This document shows, piece by piece, positions 25,924 to 34,060 of a stretch of DNA of 64,000 bases (positions are counted from its first letter, which is position 1; the number at the start of each line of letters is the position of its first letter). The position numbers were made by a program, and so were the translations under genes. The DNA comes from UBA668 sp043740085. Its GTDB lineage: Bacteria; Actinomycetota; Acidimicrobiia; Acidimicrobiales; Ilumatobacteraceae. The stretch covers positions 25,969-89,968 of the forward strand of contig JAYUCY010000075.1 of NCBI GenBank assembly GCA_043740085.1, in the 5' to 3' direction. The notes beneath the pieces are model-generated. The model was not told the DNA's origin and searched no databases. It saw nothing but the letters and a program-made list of their open reading frames with translations.

Positions 25924-25974
25924 TTCGGGGCCAAACCATTCGGGGTCGACTACTTGGGGCTGAACTATTCGGGG
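25924..25974. repeat. Four TTCGGGG-like repeats at ~15-bp period
   Basis: TTCGGGG occurs at 25924, 25939 and 25968, and CTTGGGG at 25953. In one plus frame this encodes a five-residue rhythm (RFGAKPFGVDYLGLNYSG). It could be a pentapeptide-repeat remnant or an iteron-like DNA array. Confidence 0.5.
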
Positions 25975-26076
25975 TGGGCACGATTGCTACTCGGTGGCGT
26001 GGCGCACGATCTGTAGTTCCATGCCAGCACCGTCGACACGGAATTCCTTGGGCTCAGCCGACACCAAGGGCCTACG

Positions 26077-26715
26077 GTGCACCTCGTGCACATCGCAATT
26101 CTCACCTTCGACGGCTACAACGAACTCGACTCACTCGTCGCCCTCGGAATTCTGAACCGCGCCGGCGGCGGCAGATGGAGGGTGTCGATCGCCTCGCCCA
26201 CAGAGACTGTTACCTCGATGAATGGTGTCGTGTTGCACTCGCAGGCTGATCTCGCAGAAGCGTCGTCAGCAGACGCCGTCATTGTCGGCAGCGGGATCCG
26301 TACGCGCCACATCGTGCGCGATGAAGCGATCATGAATGCTCTGCAGTTGGACCCTGCACGACAGTTGATCGGCGCCCAGTGCTCCGGCGCACTGGTGCTG
26401 GCCAGGCTTGGCTTGCTGAACAACGTTCCCGCCTGCACCGATCTCACTACCAAGCCCTGGGTTGTCGAGGCTGGTGTCGAGGTGCTGGATCAGCCCTTCT
26501 ACGCCCATGGCAACGTCGCCACCGCTGGCGGCTGCCTGGCCTCGCAGTATCTTGCGGCTTGGATCATTACCAGAGTCGACGGCCTTGATGCGGCCGCTGC
26601 CGCCATCCACTACGTCGCCCCGGTTGGCGAGAAGGACGACTATGTGGCGCGTGCACTCGACAACATTCGCCCCTACCTGAGCGACGGTGAGCGGTTGGTA
26701 CGCTCCGGCTCATGA
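26077..26715 (+). CDS. DJ-1/PfpI-family protein
   Basis: This 212-aa class-I glutamine-amidotransferase-like protein has the nucleophile elbow GAQCSGALVLAR (Cys102) and an acidic residue at the start (FDGYNELDSL, Glu16). Members act as amidases, chaperones or transcription-linked sensors; no specific substrate can be assigned. The GTG at 26077 has another GTG three codons on as an alternative. Its stop overlaps the next small gene as ATGA, so it heads a coupled three-gene set. Confidence 0.85.
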   Translation: MHLVHIAILTFDGYNELDSLVALGILNRAGGGRWRVSIASPTETVTSMNGVVLHSQADLAEASSADAVIVGSGIRTRHIVRDEAIMNALQLDPARQLIGAQCSGALVLARLGLLNNVPACTDLTTKPWVVEAGVEVLDQPFYAHGNVATAGGCLASQYLAAWIITRVDGLDAAAAAIHYVAPVGEKDDYVARALDNIRPYLSDGERLVRSGS

Positions 26716-26846
26716 AGATGTTGCGCCGGGCGCTGGTAGCACTGTCGTTTGCGGGCACGATCGCCGGCGTGTTGCGGCTGCGCGGCAAGGGTGGGGTGCC
26801 ACCACAGGAGGGCGGCTGGCGCGAAGTCAGCGTGCCCCCGAAGTGA
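26712..26846 (+). CDS. 44-aa small protein, unknown function
   Basis: ATG 26712 overlaps the PfpI stop (ATGA) and TGA 26844-26846 overlaps the next start (GTGA). The peptide begins MKMLRRALVALSFAGTIAGV, a short basic-then-hydrophobic segment, followed by LRLRGKGGVPPQEGGWREVS and VPPK. The double overlap and the amphipathic or membrane-like N-terminus support a real coding unit. It is too short for standard gene finders. I know no function. Confidence 0.6.
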   Translation: MKMLRRALVALSFAGTIAGVLRLRGKGGVPPQEGGWREVSVPPK

Positions 26847-27865
26847 CCGGTACCGAACCTGAGGCCTCTGAGCCCACACCCGTCGGCAATATTGTTGGTC
26901 TGGTGGGTTGCGGGGTCACCGGTAGTCGGGTTGTCGCTCACCTGGTGCAGCGTCAGATTCAGGTAGCGGTCTACGACCAGCGACCGGGCCTTGGTGTGCG
27001 CCGACAAGGTGTGGTGGTGGTCGATTCGCCCGACGATCTCGGTGTCTGTGATGTGGTGGTGCTGTGCCAACCGGCCCCACATTTGGAGTTGGCCGAGCGA
27101 CTGATCACGCAGGGCACGCCGGTGGTCTCCGTCGGCGACGACCTCGACGATCTTCGCGCGCTGTTGGCGCTGGCACCTCTGACGCTGCGTCACGCGACGG
27201 CGCTCGTGATCGGTGCCGGAATGGCGCCGGGGCTCTCGGGTTTGCTGGCCCGCTCGCTGGCCGCACAGCTGCACACGCTCGACGAACTTCACGTCGCCAT
27301 CCACGGCACTGCCGGCCCTTCCTGTGCTCGCCAGCACCACAATGCACTTGGTGACACCGCACTTGGTTGGCACGACGGCGAATGGATCGAGCCGCCCGGC
27401 GGCAGCGGCCGCGACCTGGTTTGGTTCCCCGACCCGGTGGCCGCGCACGACTGCTACCGCGCCGCGCTGGGCGACCCACTGCTGCTGCACCACGCGTTTC
27501 CCCAGGCCAGCCGTATCGCGGCCCGCGTCTCGGCCACCCGTCGCGACCGGCTGACGGCCCGAATGCCGATGCTCGCCCCGCCGCACGCCTCGGGCAGCAT
27601 CGGCTCGGTACGCGTGGAGGCCCGCGGTGCCGACGCCGAAGGTGGCCGGGTGGCTGTCATTGCCGGCGCAGCCGGTCACACCGGCGATCTTGCCGCTGCA
27701 GTCTGCACTGCCACTGTGCTGCAGATGCTCGCTCACGGTCTGCCACCGGGTGTGCACATTCCCGGCGGCGAGTCGCTGGACGCGCTCGATCTGCTGCACC
27801 ACGCGACCGACCTGGGCGTGCGGGTGCAAGAGTTCACCGGTGTCGCCAGAACTACCAGCCGGTAA
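26843..27865 (+). CDS. NAD(P)-binding oxidoreductase, saccharopine-dehydrogenase-like
   Basis: The product is 340 aa. The Rossmann motif GLVGCGVTGSRVV starts near residue 18 and is followed by a beta-alpha-beta region with DDLGVCDVVVLCQP. The C-terminal half has a saccharopine-dehydrogenase-like arrangement, including GHTGDLAAAVCTATVLQML. The substrate is unknown. GTG 26843 is set by the GTGA overlap with the 44-aa gene; a longer reading from 26687 would run through that gene in another phase. The long open frame on the opposite strand here is a codon-bias shadow. Confidence 0.75.
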   Translation: MTGTEPEASEPTPVGNIVGLVGCGVTGSRVVAHLVQRQIQVAVYDQRPGLGVRRQGVVVVDSPDDLGVCDVVVLCQPAPHLELAERLITQGTPVVSVGDDLDDLRALLALAPLTLRHATALVIGAGMAPGLSGLLARSLAAQLHTLDELHVAIHGTAGPSCARQHHNALGDTALGWHDGEWIEPPGGSGRDLVWFPDPVAAHDCYRAALGDPLLLHHAFPQASRIAARVSATRRDRLTARMPMLAPPHASGSIGSVRVEARGADAEGGRVAVIAGAAGHTGDLAAAVCTATVLQMLAHGLPPGVHIPGGESLDALDLLHHATDLGVRVQEFTGVARTTSR

Positions 27866-27875
27866 CTTAGGGGCC

Positions 27876-28742
27876 ATGACGGCACCAAAGTCAGCCGAAA
27901 CGGCGATGGTTATGCCCTGGTTACCGCCCGGCTACACCATGGTGCTGCCCGGCCGCGGCGAGGTCTTCTATCGCCACCACCAGCACGCCGACCCCGCCGC
28001 GCCGACCCTGCTACTGCTGCACGGGTGGACCGCCAGCGCCGACCTGCAGTTCTTCACCGCCTACGAAGCGTTGGCCGAGCATTACTCGTTCGTCGCGATC
28101 GACCATCGCGGCCACGGCCGCGGCTTGCGTAGCCCGGTGAAGTTCGACCTGGTCGATGTGGCCGAAGATGCGGCACTGCTGGTGCAGGGCCTGGGAATAC
28201 AGCAAGTGATCACCGTTGGCTACTCGATGGGCGGGCCGATCAGCTTGCTGTTGACGCAACGCCACCCCGAGCTGGTGCGAGCAATCGTGGTGCAGGCAAC
28301 CGCGCTTGAGTGGCGGGCGAAGTGGTGGGAACGTTTGAAGTGGCGCACGATCCATGTGATCGGGCCGCTGCTGCGGTCTGGCGTGTTCCCGCGCTGGATG
28401 CGCTGGGGTATTCGCCGTCTACTGGGCCCCAACCATCCGCTCGAGCAGTACGTGCCGTGGTTGGCCAGCGAGCTGCAGCGCAACGACACGTTCAGCATCG
28501 TGCATGCGGGCCAATCGCTCAGTCGTTACGACGCTCGTGTGTTTGCGAGCGCGCTCCGCAAGCCGGCCGCCAGCCTGGTGACTACCCGCGACCATCTGGT
28601 GAAGCCGCGCAAGCAGCGGGCACTTGCCGACGCGCTCGACGCATTCGTGGTGGAGCTACCCGACGATCACCTGTCGACGTGGACCTCGCCTGATGCCTTT
28701 GCGAAGGCAACCGTGCAGCTCGTCCAACACGTTGCTGGCTAG
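27876..28742 (+). CDS. Alpha/beta-hydrolase (serine nucleophile)
   Basis: This 288-aa hydrolase has the oxyanion-loop motif LLLLHGWTASAD, the strand motif IDHRGHGRG and the nucleophile elbow GYSMGGP (Ser). A late His in the DDHLST region completes the likely triad. Substrate is unknown. ATG 27876 starts 10 bases after the dehydrogenase-like gene. Its stop is convergent with DUF1003: both TAG stops share the four bases CTAG at 28739-28742. Confidence 0.88.
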   Translation: MTAPKSAETAMVMPWLPPGYTMVLPGRGEVFYRHHQHADPAAPTLLLLHGWTASADLQFFTAYEALAEHYSFVAIDHRGHGRGLRSPVKFDLVDVAEDAALLVQGLGIQQVITVGYSMGGPISLLLTQRHPELVRAIVVQATALEWRAKWWERLKWRTIHVIGPLLRSGVFPRWMRWGIRRLLGPNHPLEQYVPWLASELQRNDTFSIVHAGQSLSRYDARVFASALRKPAASLVTTRDHLVKPRKQRALADALDAFVVELPDDHLSTWTSPDAFAKATVQLVQHVAG

Positions 28743-29242
28743 AGCTCTTTCGCGCGCTGCGCTTCCATCTCATCGAGGCGGGCGGTCATTCGCTCGACTG
28801 CGTCGGCCAACCGATCGAGATGATCGTTGAGCTCGCTACCGGTGGGCACGTAGGCGAGTGACAGCCGAACGCTGGCGATCTCGCGGGCAAGGAACTCGGT
28901 ATCGGCTTGTGTCCGCTCGGCGGTCTTGCGGTCGTTGTCCGTCTGCATGCGGTCGCGCTGTTCCTGGCGGTTCTGGGCCAACAGGATAAGCGGCGCCGCG
29001 TACGCGGCCTGAGTGGAGAACGCGAGGTTGAGCAGGATGAACGGGTACGGGTCCCACCGAAGCGCCACCGATGCGACGTTGAGAATGATCCACGTGATCA
29101 CAATGGCGGTCTGAAACACAAGGAAGCGAGCAGTACCAAGGGTGCGGGCGATGGTCTCGCTGAACTGGCCGAACGCGTCTGGGTCGTAGTGCACCCCGAG
29201 GCGGCGTTGGCGGGGGGTTGTCAGGTCTTCGCGTCGCTTCAT
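28739..29242 (-). CDS. DUF1003 membrane protein
   Basis: The product is 167 aa. The DUF1003 core is visible: two transmembrane helices around residues 36-60 and 66-90, with the signature PYPFILLNLAFSTQAAYAAP between them. A charged coiled-coil-like tail (RDRMQTDNDRKTAERTQADT) follows. ATG 29242 overlaps the MgtE-N gene stop (ATGA). In actinobacteria DUF1003 genes are often paired with MgtE-N domain genes; the function is unknown. Confidence 0.88.
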   Translation of the reverse strand: MKRREDLTTPRQRRLGVHYDPDAFGQFSETIARTLGTARFLVFQTAIVITWIILNVASVALRWDPYPFILLNLAFSTQAAYAAPLILLAQNRQEQRDRMQTDNDRKTAERTQADTEFLAREIASVRLSLAYVPTGSELNDHLDRLADAVERMTARLDEMEAQRAKEL

Positions 29243-30480
29243 CGCAACACCGACCCTGCATTCACCCGCCTGCGCTGCCGCCAACCGGTGGGCAGCGTGC
29301 GGTCGAGCACATCGTCGACCGTGATGGCACCGAGCAAACGCCCGGCTTCGTCGCAGACACCTAGCGACAACAGGTTGTAGCTGGCCAGACGCTCGGCCAC
29401 TTCCCGCTCAAGAATGTCTGGTGTGATGGTGGGCTCCTGCTCGACGCAGCGGCCCAGTTCCATCGAGGGTGGCTCGCGCAGCAGGCGCTGGAAGTGCACC
29501 ACGCCCAGGTAGTTGCCGGTGGGCGGCTTGTACGGCGGCTGCACAACGAACACCTGGGCGGCGATGCTGACCAGCCATTCCGGGTCGCGAATTTCAGCGA
29601 GTGCTTCGGCGACTGTGGCGTTGGCGCCGAGGATGATGATGTCGGGCGTCATCAGCGCGCCTGCGGTGCCCTCCTCGTACGACAGCAAGCGGCGCATCAC
29701 GTCGGCGTCTTCCTCATCCATCGCGTCGAGCACCCGGGTGCGCTGCTCGCCGGGCATCTCGGCCAGCAGGTCGGCGAGGTCGTCGTACTCCATCTCCTCG
29801 AGCACGCTGACCATGCGGTCGATGTCGAGCCCTTCAATGATGCGCAGCTGCTCGGCCTCAGGCAGCTCTTCGAGCAGGTCGGCCAGGCGCTCGTCGTCCA
29901 TGGCTTCGGCCAACTGCTTGCGCTGCGTCAGCGGCAGCGCGCGCACGACGCTGGCCACGTCGCTGGGGTGCATGTCGCGCAGTCGTGCGGCCTCGGCGGC
30001 CATCTCGGCGCCAGCAACGATGTGGAACAGCGTGGGCACGTCGGCCACGTCGATGAGGCGGTAGCTGGGGCGGCGGCGCAACGCGGTACGGCGGGCCAGG
30101 CGTACCTTCGCCGGCTCCCACCACGTCTGCTTGCCGTCGGTGGCCTGGCGCAGCGCAACATCGCTGACCGACTCGTCGCCAAGCTTCTTGTCGATGATGT
30201 CGCGGCCCACCAGCAGCTCGCCGGGGCGAGGCTTGAACGGGTTGAGGTCGACGTCCCAGCTGCGCAGGCGGGCACCGTCGCTGTCGAGCGTGGCGATGCG
30301 CGCCCCGTTGACAAAGATGCGACGCCGCTGGCTGGTGGCGACGAAACCAAGCACTCGTGGCGCGCCGCCGCGGTGGCCGGGAATGATGACGATGTCGTCG
30401 AGGCGGCCGATGGCGGCGCCACCCGCGTCGAGAAGCGGCAGGCGCATAATGCGAAATGCGTAGATCAGCTCCCCTGCCAT
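29239..30480 (-). CDS. PRC-barrel / MgtE-N / CBS protein without a channel domain
   Basis: The product is 413 aa. An N-terminal PRC-barrel-like region (RLPLLDAGGAAIGRLDDIVI) is followed by the helical MgtE N-domain (DVASVVRALPLTQRKQLAEA and repeats, about 170-265). A CBS-pair region comes next (GTAGALMTPDII ... LGVVHFQRLL ... LGAITVDDVLD). The membrane channel of MgtE magnesium transporters is absent, so this is a soluble sensor-like protein. Translational coupling with the DUF1003 membrane protein suggests the two act together, possibly as separated sensor and membrane parts. Confidence 0.85.
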   Translation of the reverse strand: MAGELIYAFRIMRLPLLDAGGAAIGRLDDIVIIPGHRGGAPRVLGFVATSQRRRIFVNGARIATLDSDGARLRSWDVDLNPFKPRPGELLVGRDIIDKKLGDESVSDVALRQATDGKQTWWEPAKVRLARRTALRRRPSYRLIDVADVPTLFHIVAGAEMAAEAARLRDMHPSDVASVVRALPLTQRKQLAEAMDDERLADLLEELPEAEQLRIIEGLDIDRMVSVLEEMEYDDLADLLAEMPGEQRTRVLDAMDEEDADVMRRLLSYEEGTAGALMTPDIIILGANATVAEALAEIRDPEWLVSIAAQVFVVQPPYKPPTGNYLGVVHFQRLLREPPSMELGRCVEQEPTITPDILEREVAERLASYNLLSLGVCDEAGRLLGAITVDDVLDRTLPTGWRQRRRVNAGSVLR

Positions 30481-30603
30481 GTCGCCAGGCTACCCCTCAC
30501 CTGCGGTGCAAGGGTGCTGAGTAACGCCAACCACTTTCGGTTTATGTCAAAGCCTCGAACCCGTTCGCCCAGGTCACAGCCCGACAGCCTTTCCGTCGGC
30601 TGG

Positions 30604-32673
30604 TCAGGCTGGGCTGATGGCGACGCGGGTATCGCTGAAGGCGACGCCGCCGCCCCAATCGGTGAGGGTGTCGTTGGTGAGTGAGTTGGCCACCTGGCCG
30701 GCGGCGTTGCCCTCGCTGGCGTGGTCGGCTGCCCACCATCCCCATGGCACTACAACCACACCGGGGCGCAGGCGTTCAGTGATGCGCACCGGCGCCACCA
30801 TTGCGCCGCGGTCGTTCCACACACGGGCCTGCGCGCCCTGCGCCAGGCCGAGGTCGGCTGCATCCTTGTCGCACAGCTCTAGGAACGGGCCGCCCTCCAA
30901 CGGGCCGTGCTTGGGCAAATGCGAATAGCTGCTGTTCAAGAACCGCGTGTGCTGCTTGGGCGTCAGCAGCGCGTACGGAAAGCGACCACGAAACGCGGCC
31001 TCCGACGGCTCGGCGTATGTGGGCAGCGCTGGTTGGCCCAGCGCTGCCAGCTGGTCGCAGCGCAGCTCGACTTTGCCCGATGGTGTGGGGAACGCGCCGT
31101 TTGCGAACGGGCGGCCGTCCTCCGGGTACGGCACACGAACAACGCCTTCGGTGCGGAGCTGCTCGATGTCGACGGTTGGTAGCGCGGCGCGCAGCGCGGT
31201 GAGGTCGTCGTCGAACAGTGCAGGCTCGGTGAAGCCCATTGCCCGCGCCAGCCGACGGTGCATTTCGCTATTGCTGACGGCTTCACCGCGCGGCACGATC
31301 GCAGCTTCGTTCCAGCCCAGGTAGAGATGACCCCACGGCGTGACTGCGTCGGTGGCCTCGATCTGGGTGGTGGCCGGCAGCACGATGTCGGCGTAGCGGG
31401 CGGTGTCGGTGAGGAACTGGTCGTGCACCACGGTGAACAGGTCGTCGCGTTCGAGACCCTTGCGCACCAGCTCAGTGTTGGGCACCGAGACCATCGCGTT
31501 GACGCCGATCATCACGATGCCGTAGAGCGGCGCATCGCCGTCGGTGAGCGCCCGGCCGAGATGGGCCATCTGCAGGGTCCGTGGCTCGCGGCCCGCGAGC
31601 AGGTCGGGGCGGCCCAGAGCGGCGTAGTCGAACACGTCGTTGCTCCACACGCCGACGCTGCGCGAGAAGCCACCGCCCTGGTCGCGCCAGGCGCCCACCA
31701 GCGCGGGCAGGCAGGTGAGCGTGCGGAAGAACATTGCGCCGTGCTCGTGGTGCTCGGCGCCGATGAGCGTGCGGATGGCGGCCGGGCGAATGGTGCCGTA
31801 GAGCGTGGCCAGGCGTTCGATGTCGGCGACCTCGAGGCCGGTGATCTCGGCGGCGCGTGCAGGCGTCCATTCGGCGACGTGCGCTGCCAGGTCGTCGAAG
31901 CCGACAGTGTGGTCGGCCACCCATTCGTCGTCGGTGAGGCCGTCGCGGATGATCACGTGCATCATCGCCAACATCAATGCAACATCGGTGCCGGGCAGCG
32001 GCTGCAGGAACCAGTCGGCCGAGTCGGCTGTCATCGTGCGCAGTGGGTCGATGACGATGACCTGTGCGCCGTTCGCTCGCGCCTCTTCGATGGTCGGCCA
32101 CAGGTGGCGGTTGGTGAGTCGCGTGTTGGTGCCCCACAGGATGATGACCTTGCTGTGCAGCAGGTCGCTGGGGTCGATGCCTTTGCCGGTGCCGTTGGTG
32201 GTGGCCGCACCGGCGCCGGCGGTGGAACCGCACAGCGAGCCGATAACTCGAGCAGCGCCGAGGTGATGCCAGAAACGGTCGCCGAACATCAGCGCGAGCA
32301 GGCTTTGGTTGCCGGCGCTGACGTATGGCATCAGTGCTTCGGCGCCGTGTTCGGCGACAATGCCCTTGAAGCGGCTACCGATCTCGGTAAGCGCTTCGTC
32401 CCACGTGATCTGCTCGAAACGGCCCTCACCTTTGGGCCCGACGCGCCGCAGCGGATGCAGCACGCGGTCCGGGCTGTACACGCGATCGAGGAAGCGGTTC
32501 ACCTTCGGGCATAGCTCGCCCTTGCTGTACGGGTGCGCAGGGTTGCCGCGCAGTTGTACCGCCTGCTCGGTAGGGCCGCTGCCAACGACGGTGACCTGCC
32601 AACCACACGTATCCGGACAGTCGTGATGGCAGGTGCCACCGACAATGCGTGAAGTCGTGACCGTGTCGCTCAT
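30604..32673 (-). CDS. Molybdopterin-dependent oxidoreductase
   Basis: This 689-aa Mo/W-bis-MGD enzyme of the DMSO-reductase superfamily has the 4Fe-4S binding motif CHHDCPDTCGW with a later GELCPKVNR. The body has GNQSLLALMFGDRFW and ILWGTNTRLTNRHLWP; the C-terminal cofactor domain begins GRFPYALLTPKQHTRFLNSS. No signal peptide or TAT motif is visible, so a cytosolic enzyme is expected. No electron-transfer subunits are adjacent and the substrate is unknown. ATG 32673 fits the family N-terminus. Confidence 0.9.
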   Translation of the reverse strand: MSDTVTTSRIVGGTCHHDCPDTCGWQVTVVGSGPTEQAVQLRGNPAHPYSKGELCPKVNRFLDRVYSPDRVLHPLRRVGPKGEGRFEQITWDEALTEIGSRFKGIVAEHGAEALMPYVSAGNQSLLALMFGDRFWHHLGAARVIGSLCGSTAGAGAATTNGTGKGIDPSDLLHSKVIILWGTNTRLTNRHLWPTIEEARANGAQVIVIDPLRTMTADSADWFLQPLPGTDVALMLAMMHVIIRDGLTDDEWVADHTVGFDDLAAHVAEWTPARAAEITGLEVADIERLATLYGTIRPAAIRTLIGAEHHEHGAMFFRTLTCLPALVGAWRDQGGGFSRSVGVWSNDVFDYAALGRPDLLAGREPRTLQMAHLGRALTDGDAPLYGIVMIGVNAMVSVPNTELVRKGLERDDLFTVVHDQFLTDTARYADIVLPATTQIEATDAVTPWGHLYLGWNEAAIVPRGEAVSNSEMHRRLARAMGFTEPALFDDDLTALRAALPTVDIEQLRTEGVVRVPYPEDGRPFANGAFPTPSGKVELRCDQLAALGQPALPTYAEPSEAAFRGRFPYALLTPKQHTRFLNSSYSHLPKHGPLEGGPFLELCDKDAADLGLAQGAQARVWNDRGAMVAPVRITERLRPGVVVVPWGWWAADHASEGNAAGQVANSLTNDTLTDWGGGVAFSDTRVAISPA

Positions 32674-32744
32674 GTGTCAAGGTTATGCGACGACATTGGC
32701 CATGGCCGACGACTTTCCTACGACGTGGTGGGCGAGGGCCCGTG

Positions 32745-32797
32745 CAACCTGTCGTGCGCATCACGTCAGCCCTGGTGGTCACGGCCGCGACAGGTTG
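32745..32797. repeat. 10-bp inverted repeat upstream of the molybdopterin gene
   Basis: CAACCTGTCG (32745-32754) and CGACAGGTTG (32788-32797) are exact inverted copies with a 33-base interval, 72-124 bases upstream of the oxidoreductase start. It could fold in the leader RNA or act as an operator. The rest of 32674-32950 holds no gene. Confidence 0.5.
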
Positions 32798-32950
32798 AGC
32801 GCTGCGGCTAGCCCCACCGTTTCAATTGCGCTCCGGCCGAGCTCAAATCGGGCATTCTTCTCCGCCCAAGGGCGGGCCAACCGGCCACTTCTGTCACGTT
32901 TACTCACCCATGGGCGGCCGGAGGTGCCAGATGAGGCGTGCGCGTGCTGG

Positions 32951-33937
32951 CTACGCGAAGATATTGGAGAGCACGCTGCCGGCGAGGGCGACGGACTCCA
33001 GGTTGTGTGCGTCGGGCATGTTGACGACGATGCCGTCGAGGCCGGCATCGAGCAGTTCTTGCACCTTGACGCCCACCTCATCGGCGTCGCCGACGATGAA
33101 CATGCCCTTCACGCGAGCCTGCATGTCGGCGGGCAACTGGTCGATCGTGGCGCCACCGAGACGTTCGGTCAGCTTGGCCTGCGCCGCCTCCATCGTCTCG
33201 CCGACGATGAGCGTGCCCAGACGGGTGCGGCAAATCTCCGAAGGGTCGCGACCCAGGGTGGCGCAGTGCTCATCGAGCACGCCCATCAGGTGGCGCACCT
33301 GCGTGGCATCGCCGAACACGTTGCACGCGTCGCCGTAGGCGGCGACCATGCGCAGCGTCTTCTTCTCGCCGCTACCGCCGATCAGGATGGGCGGGCCACC
33401 TGCCTGGATGGGCTTGGGGCTATTGAACGCTTCGGTGACCTTGAACCACTTTCCATCGAAGGTGGTCGTGTCGTTGACGAACATGCTCTTCGCGATCTGG
33501 AGACCTTCCTCCAGTTTCTCGAAGCGGTCGGTGAAGGTGCCGAATTCGAAGTTGTAGTCCTGGTGTTCCTTCTCGAACCAGCCGGCGCCGATGCCCCAGA
33601 TGGCGCGACCTTTGGAGATCACGTCGAGACAGGTGACGGTCTTCACGAGGAATGCGGGGTTGCGGTAGGTCATGCCGCCGACCATGCAGCCCAGGCGCAC
33701 GGTGTGCGTGCACGCGGCCAGCGCGGAGAGAAGCGTGTAGGCCTCGAACATGTTTTCCTGCGGGGCACCCAAGCCGGGCAGTTGGTAGAAGTGGTCCATC
33801 ACGAACACGCTGTCGAAGCCGCTGTCTTCGGCGGTGACTGCGATGTCCGACACGCGCTCGAAGAGGTCGGCGGTGGCAATGCCTGGGTAGCTGAACAACG
33901 GAATCTGCAGGCCGAAGCGAATGTCGGGGTTCGTCAT
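32951..33937 (-). CDS. LLM-class, probably F420-dependent oxidoreductase
   Basis: This 328-aa luciferase-like (TIM-barrel) oxidoreductase begins MTNPDIRFGLQIPLFSYPG. It contains the typical strand ends DSVFVMDHF, VRLGCMVGGMTYRNPAFL, WGIGAGWFEKEH and PPILIGGSGEKKTLRM. LLM enzymes in actinobacteria mostly use F420 rather than FMN; the cofactor here is inferred. ATG 33937 is the family start; the open frame to 34081 adds non-homologous sequence. It diverges from a hydrolase gene. Confidence 0.92.
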   Translation of the reverse strand: MTNPDIRFGLQIPLFSYPGIATADLFERVSDIAVTAEDSGFDSVFVMDHFYQLPGLGAPQENMFEAYTLLSALAACTHTVRLGCMVGGMTYRNPAFLVKTVTCLDVISKGRAIWGIGAGWFEKEHQDYNFEFGTFTDRFEKLEEGLQIAKSMFVNDTTTFDGKWFKVTEAFNSPKPIQAGGPPILIGGSGEKKTLRMVAAYGDACNVFGDATQVRHLMGVLDEHCATLGRDPSEICRTRLGTLIVGETMEAAQAKLTERLGGATIDQLPADMQARVKGMFIVGDADEVGVKVQELLDAGLDGIVVNMPDAHNLESVALAGSVLSNIFA

Positions 33938-34060
33938 GCAACTGACCCTATGCCGGTATTCGGGGCTCGGGAAGATTCGAAGCCGCAAACTGCTGCCACT
34001 CGCGAGAGTTGGGCGGGAGCTCGGCCCACGCCGAACGCCGAACGGCGTACGATCGGTGCC

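Larger units (their letters stand above)
25520..26076. other. Gene-poor stretch between permease and pfpI genes
   Basis: No convincing gene is present. Open frames exist on both strands (for example 25647-25934 minus, 95 codons) but none shows a recognisable domain. The stretch holds a perfect 13-bp inverted repeat (25883-25920) and four TTCGGGG-like repeats at 14-15 bp spacing (25924-25974). It must contain the promoters for the two divergent genes. Confidence 0.5.

Noticed and set aside
25647..25934. 95-codon minus-strand ORF in the gap before pfpI
   Set aside because: No recognisable domain, start inside an inverted repeat, and a competing plus frame; not enough to call a gene.
26567..27877. 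A 436-aa minus-strand frame opposite the dehydrogenase-like gene
   Set aside because: It lies antisense to a gene with a clear Rossmann motif; high-GC codon bias leaves long open antisense frames.
32633..34060. A plus-strand open frame continuing upstream of the aspartate hydrolase to make a 727-aa protein
   Set aside because: It runs through the exact antisense of the LLM oxidoreductase; the sequence has no domain and the hydrolase family begins at 34061.
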